Source: an uncultured Actinomycetes bacterium (GTDB lineage Bacteria > Actinomycetota > Acidimicrobiia > Acidimicrobiales > Acidimicrobilacustridaceae). From it: a DNA stretch of 64,000 nt. Below the pieces are notes generated by a model. It saw only the letters and a list, made by a program, of their open reading frames with translations. It was not told the DNA's origin and did not search any database. The stretch's first letter is position 1. Each line of letters opens with the position of its first letter. The DNA lies in the NCBI GenBank assembly GCA_937927725.1, contig CALBSE010000035.1, forward strand, positions 23,908 through 87,907, given 5' to 3'. Below are positions 57,800 to 64,000 of this stretch, piece by piece. A program made the translations under genes and the position numbers.

Positions 57800-59011
57800 A
57801 TGACCGTCACCGAAGCTCCCTATATCAATCTGCTTGACCCCCAGTTCTATGTCGATCCGTGGGCGGCCTATCGATGGCTCCGCGAGAACGATCCCGTGCA
57901 CTGGGATCCGGTTCACAAGTTGTGGGGAATCTCGCGTTACGAAGACATCGTGGAGATCGAAAAGAACTGGCAGGACTTCACCTCCGTAGATGGATCGCGT
58001 CCAGCAACGGATCAGCGTGACGACACATCGATGATCAATCGTGATGATCCCGAACATCAGCAGCAACGGATGCTCGTTGCTCGGCAGTTCACTCCTCGAG
58101 CAGTCAAACAGATCGAAGGAAAGATCCGCTCGATTGTGAATGAGTTAATTGACGCAATTGCTGCTGACGGTGAGTGTGAGGCGATTGAAGCGCTTGCGTC
58201 GCCGCTGCCGGCAATTTTGATTGGCGACAAACTCGGATTCCCACGAGAACTCTGGCCAAAACTCCGCGAATGGTCTGAAGTCACGATGTATGAATCGGGA
58301 CAGAATCCAGCCGATGGTTCCACCGCTCCATTCTCGGAACTTTCGATGAACGCAATCATGGAATTTTCTGGCGCAACCATTGAGTTGATCAACGCTCGAC
58401 GTGAAGATCCACAAGACGATCTGATTTCGATCTGGGCGACCACCGAAGTTGATGGGCGTCGGTGGACCGATGGAGAAATTATTACTGAGTGCTTGTTGCT
58501 TCTCGACGGCGGAGCGGAAACAACGCGCACGGTGATCGGCTCAGTGATTCGGGAACTGGCCTTGCGTCCCGACCAACGCGAGCTATTGGTGAATGACCCG
58601 AGCCTTCTCGGACAGACGGCCGTCGAAGAGTTCATTCGTTGGGTAACCCCGATCCTCAACATGCGTCGGACGGCCACGAGAGACCTCACGTTCCGGGGCA
58701 AGGACATCAGGAAGGGGGATCAAATCCTTTTGATGTACGCCTCGGCCAATCGTGATGAATCGCTGTTCGACGATCCAGACACGTTCGACGTGAAACGGGC
58801 GCATAACCACCACGTTGCATTCGGGTTTGGTACCCATTTCTGTTTGGGGTCGTCGCTCGCCCGTATTGAAATTCGGGTGATGTTTGAGGAATTACTTCGT
58901 CGAATCCCCGACTGGCGACTGAAGCCTGGGGCCGAGTCAAAGATCCTCGGAGCGACCTTCACCCGCGCTTATGACCGGGTCGAGATTGAATTCACGCCTG
59001 AGACGGCCTGA
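57800..59011 (+). CDS. Cytochrome P450
   Basis: 403 residues, a soluble bacterial P450. The I-helix oxygen-binding region is LLLLDGGAETTRTVIGSV, the K-helix ExxR is in AVEEFIRWVTP, and the heme loop is VAFGFGTHFCLGSSLARIEI with the proximal Cys near residue 348. The sequence around IGDKLGFPRELWPKLREWSE resembles the CYP families of actinobacteria that attack steroid side chains or fatty acids, but the substrate is not fixed by these motifs. No ferredoxin or reductase gene lies adjacent. GAGGAGGGGCG precedes the ATG. Confidence 0.95.
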   Translation: MTVTEAPYINLLDPQFYVDPWAAYRWLRENDPVHWDPVHKLWGISRYEDIVEIEKNWQDFTSVDGSRPATDQRDDTSMINRDDPEHQQQRMLVARQFTPRAVKQIEGKIRSIVNELIDAIAADGECEAIEALASPLPAILIGDKLGFPRELWPKLREWSEVTMYESGQNPADGSTAPFSELSMNAIMEFSGATIELINARREDPQDDLISIWATTEVDGRRWTDGEIITECLLLLDGGAETTRTVIGSVIRELALRPDQRELLVNDPSLLGQTAVEEFIRWVTPILNMRRTATRDLTFRGKDIRKGDQILLMYASANRDESLFDDPDTFDVKRAHNHHVAFGFGTHFCLGSSLARIEIRVMFEELLRRIPDWRLKPGAESKILGATFTRAYDRVEIEFTPETA

Positions 59012-59065
59012 GGGTTTCGTCGAGAGTCCCCGAAAACGAGTCTTCTTCGGGGCAGACTCTCACCT

Positions 59066-60415
59066 ATGACTTCGACGACTCCTGAATCGGGAACTGACGC
59101 TCCTGCGCCGGAAAAGAAAGCAGCAGGCCGGGGCCGGCGTATCGGCATCGTTCTGCTCATCCTCCTCGCATCAGTCCTGCTTCTCGGAACTGCGGCCGAT
59201 GTCTGGGTGAAGCGTCAGGTTCTGAGTACGCCGAAGTGGGTGGCCGCGAGCGACAAGATCCTCGCCAGTCCAAAAGTTCAGGATGCACTTGCCACGTACA
59301 TCGTCGATGAGATTTATACGAACGTCGATGTCCAAAAGGAGCTTGCCGACAAGCTCCCAGAGGGCTGGCAAGGAATTGCGGGGCCATTGGCTGCGGGTAT
59401 TCGTACTCCAGCCACAACTGCAGTTGAAAAGATTCTTTCCTCCGATCGCGTGGCAAAGATCTGGCACACCGTGAACGAGAAGGCCCATCAAACGCTTGTC
59501 AATGTGCTCGAGGACAAGACGAAGGTCGGGTCCACGAAGGACGGCAAAGTCACCCTCGACGTTGGCGAAATCGTGCGCATTGTTGGCACCGACCTTGGTC
59601 TTCCTTCCTCAGTTATGGACAAAGTTCCATCCAGTGTTGGTCAGATCACAATCTTTGAGTCGAGTTCGCTGGCCACGATTCAGAATGCGGTGAAGGTTCT
59701 TAACATCCTTGGCCCGGTGCTGTTTGTGGTGATCGTGGCGCTCTACGCGCTTGCCGTCTGGCTTGCCCGTGGTCGTCGTCGCCTAACGCTTCGTAATGTC
59801 GGTTGGTCGATCATCATCGTCGGCATCCTCTTGGTGACGCTGCGTCGAGTGACGGGGGACTACATCGACTCAATCATCTCGAATCAGCAATACAGCGTTG
59901 CCGGCAAGATCATTTATGGAATCCTCTCCGAGCTGCTCTACGACACCGCCTGGATCCTGATTTCGTGGGGTGCAGTCATCGTTGCCGGAATGCTCATTAT
60001 TGGGCCGAGTCGCATTGCCACCTGGGCTCGTCGCCTTGTAGCGCCAATCTTCAACGCCGAACGGATCATCTTCTGGGTCAGCGCTGCAGTCCTGTATCTG
60101 CTCGTGTTGTTCTTTGTTCCGTCGCCGGCATTGCGCTTGTGGTGGTCGGTGATCATTATTGGGATCGTCGTAGGACTTGGCCTTGAGTACCTGCGGCGTC
60201 GATCTCTCGTCGAGTTCCCCGACGCACATCTCGATGTTGACGTCGATGGGATCAAAACCTCGGCCTCGAAGACCTGGTCAAGCCTGCGGTCGCGTTTCGA
60301 GCACGACAATTCTGGCGACCACGTCGCGCAATTGCAGAAACTGAACGATCTGCACTCTTCTGGTGCTCTTTCGGATGAGGAATACACGGCCGCAAAAGCC
60401 AAGTTGCTTGGCTGA
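59066..60415 (+). CDS. Membrane protein with C-terminal SHOCT domain (hypothetical)
   Basis: 449 residues. A basic cytoplasmic N-terminus leads to one membrane helix (IGIVLLILLASVLLLGTAADV), an external helical domain of about 165 residues (VAASDKILASPKVQDALATYIVDEIYTNVDVQKELADKLP...), then four more hydrophobic segments between residues about 215 and 375. The C-terminus ends in a SHOCT motif (HVAQLQKLNDLHSSGALSDEEYTAAKAKLLG), a short oligomerisation or partner-binding module. The function is unknown. It lies 54 bases downstream of the P450 on the same strand. Confidence 0.75.
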   Translation: MTSTTPESGTDAPAPEKKAAGRGRRIGIVLLILLASVLLLGTAADVWVKRQVLSTPKWVAASDKILASPKVQDALATYIVDEIYTNVDVQKELADKLPEGWQGIAGPLAAGIRTPATTAVEKILSSDRVAKIWHTVNEKAHQTLVNVLEDKTKVGSTKDGKVTLDVGEIVRIVGTDLGLPSSVMDKVPSSVGQITIFESSSLATIQNAVKVLNILGPVLFVVIVALYALAVWLARGRRRLTLRNVGWSIIIVGILLVTLRRVTGDYIDSIISNQQYSVAGKIIYGILSELLYDTAWILISWGAVIVAGMLIIGPSRIATWARRLVAPIFNAERIIFWVSAAVLYLLVLFFVPSPALRLWWSVIIIGIVVGLGLEYLRRRSLVEFPDAHLDVDVDGIKTSASKTWSSLRSRFEHDNSGDHVAQLQKLNDLHSSGALSDEEYTAAKAKLLG

Positions 60416-60440
60416 GGGCTGCGCAGGAATTCGCAGACGA

Positions 60441-60866
60441 TCAGTCGGCGAATTCGAAGATGCGATGAAGTCGCGTCAATCGAAGTGAACTGATTTTCCA
60501 ACCTTCATCGGTTCGAAGGTAGGTCTCGTGATAGTGGCCGTATCCGTGGAGATACCTGATGGGTTGACCTTCGGGCCACCACAACTCGTCTTCCATCGCC
60601 CAGATGCCTGTCGCATGGTTGTCGTCGACAAACGTGATCTCGGGCATATGTCCGTGGTGAACCGTGGTGACGTCTCCGATCTGGGAAACGAGAAACGGCA
60701 GATACTCGTCGACGCCGTCAATGACGGTGCCGCTGTCTTCTGTGGTGTCGATCCGAACGTCGGCGGTGAATACCTCGCGCAACTGATCCCACAGCTTCGT
60801 GTCCATCAGGCGGAAGTAGCGCGCCTTGAGTTGGTGAATCTGGTCGAGATCAGTCGGTGAGGTCAT
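60441..60866 (-). CDS. SnoaL-like (NTF2-fold) protein
   Basis: 141 residues: IHQLKARYFRLMDTKLWDQLREVFTADVRID, then GVDEYLPFLVSQIGDVTTVHHGHMPEITFVDDNHATGIWAMEDELWWPEG and YGHYHETYLRTDEGWKISSLRLTRLHR. This is a SnoaL_4-type NTF2-fold domain, seen in ketosteroid isomerases, dehydratases and ring-hydroxylase small subunits. The start codon overlaps the stop of the upstream SDR by one base (TAATG), so they are translationally coupled. The longer frame to 61163 is a shadow within the SDR. Confidence 0.85.
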   Translation of the reverse strand: MTSPTDLDQIHQLKARYFRLMDTKLWDQLREVFTADVRIDTTEDSGTVIDGVDEYLPFLVSQIGDVTTVHHGHMPEITFVDDNHATGIWAMEDELWWPEGQPIRYLHGYGHYHETYLRTDEGWKISSLRLTRLHRIFEFAD

Positions 60867-61576
60867 TACCAGAGAGTCCCGTTGTCCACGACGAGCGACG
60901 CGCCAGTCGTGGTGCTTGCTGCGTCGGAAGCGAGGTGAGCGAGGGCTTCGGCAATCTTCACTGGCGCCATCATTCCGGGGAGAACGCCCATCATCTTTGG
61001 GAAATGGTTGAAGTCGATGTCGCCCTTGATGTTCGAGAGGGCATTGGTGGTCATCGCGGTGTCGACGCCACCCGGGCACACAAGGTTCACGCGAATGCCG
61101 TCCGCCGCGAGTTCTACGGCGAGCGCCTTCATGAACATGATGAGCCCGGCTTTCGAGGCGCAATAGGAGGAGTTATACGGCTGGCCCTGCAGGCCCGAGA
61201 TGGATCCGACGGTGACGATGTTCCCAGTGGAGGCCCGCAGATGGGGGAGCGCAGCCTGGGTGACGAGCATCGGCCCGGTGAGATTGACGGCGAGGTGACG
61301 GTTCCAAAGCTCAAGGGTGATGTCGTCGACCTTTGAGAACCAGTTGACTCCGGCCACGTTGGCGAGGATGTCGAGTCCGCCGAGTTCGGCGATTGCGGCA
61401 TCCATGGCGGCGGTCACCGAGGCGGGATCGGTGACATCGCAGAATGCGACGCCCTCGGCATCGGCAACGTCGACGCCTACAACATGAGCCCCTTCGTCTC
61501 GGAAGAGTTTGGCGGTGGCTTCACCGATTCCGGCTGCAGCGCCTGTGACAAAAATTCGTTTCCCGGAAAATCGCAT
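60866..61576 (-). CDS. Short-chain dehydrogenase/reductase
   Basis: 236 residues with TGAAAGIG, the shortened ADVTD-type acidic position (FCDVTDPASV), NVAGVNW, the Ser in TVGSISGLQG and YCASK as catalytic YxxxK. The C-terminal TTTGASLVVDNGTLW is the usual cofactor-end strand. It is coupled to the SnoaL-like gene downstream by a TAATG overlap. The pair may carry out oxidation followed by isomerisation or dehydration of the product. It diverges from the class II aldolase-like gene. Confidence 0.92.
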   Translation of the reverse strand: MRFSGKRIFVTGAAAGIGEATAKLFRDEGAHVVGVDVADAEGVAFCDVTDPASVTAAMDAAIAELGGLDILANVAGVNWFSKVDDITLELWNRHLAVNLTGPMLVTQAALPHLRASTGNIVTVGSISGLQGQPYNSSYCASKAGLIMFMKALAVELAADGIRVNLVCPGGVDTAMTTNALSNIKGDIDFNHFPKMMGVLPGMMAPVKIAEALAHLASDAASTTTGASLVVDNGTLW

Positions 61577-61655
61577 GGGCGGACTCTAGTGTCGGGGGAT
61601 CGCATTCGGCTTCCTTGCTTGCCTGCAGGGGTGCCGCTCTTGATGGGGGTTCACA

Positions 61656-62399
61656 ATGGGTTTCACTCCGACACCGGATCAGCTTCTCCCGGAGCTGTCG
61701 CTTCGCCAAGAGTTCGTTGTCTTGGCGCGAGCGTTGTGGCGCGAGGGATACGCGGATCATCTTGCCGGTCATATCACCGTGAACCTTGGTGACGGCACGT
61801 TGCTTTGCAATCCATGGTTCATCACCTGGGACGAACTTCGACCCTCGCAACTCATCAGGATTGATCTTGATGGAAACGTTGTCGAAGGGGATTGGCCCGC
61901 ACCTCTCGGTATTCCATTGCACCTCGAGCTCCACAAACTTCGAGAAGATGTGGGCGTGGCAATGCACAGCCATCCGCTCTACGGAACCGTCTGGGCCGAT
62001 ATGGGTGAAGCGCCCCCTGTCTACGACCAAAGCTCCGGACTCGGAGGTGGCGGCGACCTGATCGTGATCGATGAGTATGGCGGCGGCGTCGATAACGCAA
62101 GCGCTGCGCGCGATGCCGTCGTTGCGATGGGAGACGCAAATCTCGCTCTTCTCGCCGGGCATGGCGTCTTCGTACTCGGATCAACGATCCGCGCAGTCCA
62201 TCAGCGCGCAGTCGCGCTTGAGCAACGCTGCCAACGGGCGTGGCATATCCGAGCCGCAGGTGGTCGGGCGGAATCTGCGGTTCCCGAATGGTGGCTTGAA
62301 CGCGGTCGCCAGAGCGACGGCAACGGCTTCATTGGTTTCTGGGAAGCAATGGCCCGAGTCGAACTTCGAGCCGACCCCTCGATTCTCGACGAGCGTTGA
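61656..62399 (+). CDS. Class II aldolase/adducin-like protein
   Basis: 247 residues. The zinc ligands of the class II aldolase fold are seen: HSHP in DVGVAMHSHPLYGTVWADMG and His in NLALLAGHGVFVLG. The N-terminal EFVVLARALWREGYADHLAGHITVNLGD is typical, including the Asn/His that bind substrate. Members cleave sugar phosphates or decarboxylate; some in catabolic clusters act on hydroxy acids. The stop at 62397-62399 abuts the start of the following molybdopterin oxidoreductase at 62400, so they are probably one operon. Confidence 0.88.
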   Translation: MGFTPTPDQLLPELSLRQEFVVLARALWREGYADHLAGHITVNLGDGTLLCNPWFITWDELRPSQLIRIDLDGNVVEGDWPAPLGIPLHLELHKLREDVGVAMHSHPLYGTVWADMGEAPPVYDQSSGLGGGGDLIVIDEYGGGVDNASAARDAVVAMGDANLALLAGHGVFVLGSTIRAVHQRAVALEQRCQRAWHIRAAGGRAESAVPEWWLERGRQSDGNGFIGFWEAMARVELRADPSILDER

Positions 62400-64000
62400 A
62401 TGGCTTCAGTGGTCGAGAAGCTTTCCTACTGCCGAATCTGCGCTGCGGCCTGCGGCATTGTTGTCACTGTTGATGATGGTCAGGTCGTCAAGGTGCGCGG
62501 CGACGCGGACCATCCGGTGTCTCGTGGTTACACGTGCGAAAAGGGTCGCGCGTTGCCACAGTGGCATCACTCACCGAATCGGCTGAATCATCCGCGCTTG
62601 CGCGGAACGATTGTCGAATGGGATGAAGCACTCGATGATCTCGCCGGGATCATCGCCGATGTTTCTCAGACCGGTGGCGCCGATTCGATTGGCCTCTACC
62701 TCGCGACGGGGCTGGCCTATGACTCGGCAGGCCAGGTCGCATGTGGAATGTGGATGGGAGCAGTAGGGAGCTCGTCGTTCTACACGGCGGCAACAGTTGA
62801 TAATGCACCAGTTTTGGTCGCAGCCGATGCAGTCGCCGGGCACCCGATGCTCAACCCCGTCTGGGAGCCGCAGCACTCGCGACTTCTCATTTTGCTCGCG
62901 ACAAACCCAGTGGTCTCGCATGGATACGGAACAACCTTGGCTGATCCAGTCCGTCGCCTTCGCGAGAATCAAGCCTTGGGCGGACGCGTCTGGACGATCG
63001 ATCCACGCCGAACAGAGTCGGCCGCGTTATCGGACGAACACCTACAGGTTCGACCAAGTTCAGACGTGATTTTGCTCGCCGCTCTTGTGCGCGAGCTCTT
63101 TGCTGATGAGCGCTGTCGCGACGCGCTTTCACAAAGCTGTCACGACGCTGACATCGAACGGATCGCGACCGCTATTCTGCCGTTCACTCTTGACGCAGCC
63201 GAAATAGCTACCGGCTGCGATCGCGAAGCGATCATTCGCCTTGTCGACGACCTCCGTTCCAACTTCGGCCGCGTCGCCATTTTTTGTGGAACGGGTTCGA
63301 CGATGGCCACCGACGGAGTGCTCGTCGAGTGGTTGCGTTGGATTCTTCTCATCATGACCAATTCGCTCGATGTCGTCGGCGGTATGCGTTTCAATCAAGG
63401 TGTCGTGAATCAACTGGCGCCCGCGCGCCCGGGCGTACCGCCGGTTGCTGGACCTGCCTCACGCCCCGATCTCGTTCGTGTTGCCGGGCAAATGCCAGTT
63501 GCGGCAATGGTCGATGAAATTGAGGCCGGACGACTGAAGGTGTTGGTCGTCACCGGAGGCAATCCGCTTTCGGCGTTTCCGGAACCAGATCGATTACGAC
63601 AAGCAGTTGGTCTTCTCGATGCCCTTGTCGTTGTTGACGTTGCCGATTCAGAACTCTGCGATTTGGCGACGCACGTGCTGCCCGCAACTGGGCAACTTGA
63701 GCGAGCGGATCTGACCCTGGCCGAACAGGTCGCGTTTCGTTCTGGCATGCAGTACACCCCGCCGGTTGTGGAGCCCGAAGCCGATCGGCGACCCGTGTGG
63801 TGGATCCTCGGTTCGCTTGCAGCACGCACCGAACGTCCGATGTTCGGGGGAGCGCCCCTCGATGCGCTTTCTGACGAGTCGATCCTCAGCGGTCTCCTTG
63901 GACACGGACCTCTTGAAGCGACCGATGTGATTGCTGCTGGGTCTCGTGGCATCGATGTGGCCCCGCACTACGGCTGGGTGCGTGATCGGATGCTGGCCGA
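62400..64000 (+). CDS. Molybdopterin oxidoreductase, second paralogue (3' partial)
   Basis: The frame opens with ATG at 62400 and is still open at the window end, giving at least 533 residues. [4Fe-4S] cysteines are at 11, 14, 18 and 46 (YCRICAAACG ... GYTCEKG). The bis-MGD domain segments LLILLATNPVVSHGYGTTLADPVRRLRENQALGGRVWTIDPRRTESA and VLVVTGGNPLSAFPEPD match the protein at 47983-50010 almost motif for motif. It is a duplicate of that gene in another operon, next to an aldolase-like gene. It is a cytoplasmic enzyme by its lack of signal. The C-terminus lies outside the window. Confidence 0.92.
   Translation, partial: MASVVEKLSYCRICAAACGIVVTVDDGQVVKVRGDADHPVSRGYTCEKGRALPQWHHSPNRLNHPRLRGTIVEWDEALDDLAGIIADVSQTGGADSIGLYLATGLAYDSAGQVACGMWMGAVGSSSFYTAATVDNAPVLVAADAVAGHPMLNPVWEPQHSRLLILLATNPVVSHGYGTTLADPVRRLRENQALGGRVWTIDPRRTESAALSDEHLQVRPSSDVILLAALVRELFADERCRDALSQSCHDADIERIATAILPFTLDAAEIATGCDREAIIRLVDDLRSNFGRVAIFCGTGSTMATDGVLVEWLRWILLIMTNSLDVVGGMRFNQGVVNQLAPARPGVPPVAGPASRPDLVRVAGQMPVAAMVDEIEAGRLKVLVVTGGNPLSAFPEPDRLRQAVGLLDALVVVDVADSELCDLATHVLPATGQLERADLTLAEQVAFRSGMQYTPPVVEPEADRRPVWWILGSLAARTERPMFGGAPLDALSDESILSGLLGHGPLEATDVIAAGSRGIDVAPHYGWVRDRMLA

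Noticed and set aside
1..64000. CRISPR arrays, rRNA genes, insertion sequences
   Set aside because: No evenly spaced repeats, no rRNA-like sequence and no transposase gene were seen; the only mobile DNA found is the tRNA-Leu element.

Overview
The window is about 64 kb of a mid-GC actinobacterial chromosome, probably class Acidimicrobiia (Ilumatobacter-like). This rests on the gene content: the housekeeping run ahcY / comF-type / secA / prfB, SEC-C-tailed SecA, and above all the large number of N-acyl-D-amino-acid deacylase-like and TIM-barrel 'VDDHxxEP' amidohydrolases, short-chain dehydrogenases, Baeyer-Villiger monooxygenases and single-chain molybdopterin oxidoreductases. The assignment is an inference, not a phylogeny.

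Layout. 1-9.3 kb is core: the end of a phosphoglucose/phosphomannose isomerase, ahcY behind a strongly structured leader, a short-chain dehydrogenase, a ComF-family protein, secA overlapping prfB, and an ABC-F ATPase. 9.3-15.3 kb holds a coupled pair (tandem double-TetR regulator and polytopic membrane protein), a divergent TPR/winged-helix regulator, a tiny membrane protein and an acyl-CoA dehydrogenase. 15.3-19.7 kb is a thiamine operon: a TPP riboswitch, then thiamine pyrophosphokinase, binding protein, permease and ATPase. An SRPBCC protein, an M3 oligopeptidase and a flavin monooxygenase follow.

23.68-29.55 kb is an integrated mobile element of about 5.9 kb. It sits in the 3' end of a tRNA-Leu gene (anticodon read as AAG), is bounded by an 18-bp direct repeat, and carries mutually inverted 17-bp palindromes near both ends. 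It encodes a two-repeat AbrB-like protein, a tyrosine recombinase, three membrane or lipoprotein genes, a small conserved protein, an FtsK/SpoIIIE-type ATPase and a RepA-like ATPase. The tRNA's probable terminator has been pushed to the far side of the element.

29.6-64 kb looks like a catabolic region. It contains three paralogous D-aminoacylase-type amidohydrolases, two paralogous TIM-barrel amidohydrolases, two Baeyer-Villiger monooxygenases with N-terminal extensions, a KstD-like flavin dehydrogenase, a P450, six oxidoreductases of the SDR or hydroxyisobutyrate dehydrogenase type, a TauD-like dioxygenase, SnoaL-like proteins, a class II aldolase-like protein and two related molybdopterin oxidoreductases. 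TetR control is visible at one operon, where a perfect palindrome fills the promoter spacer. The set of reactions suggests stepwise oxidation and ring or ester cleavage of a hydrophobic substrate such as a steroid or terpenoid; no substrate can be named from the sequence. A NlpC/P60 cell-wall hydrolase with a hairpin-rich leader and a SHOCT membrane protein are embedded in it.
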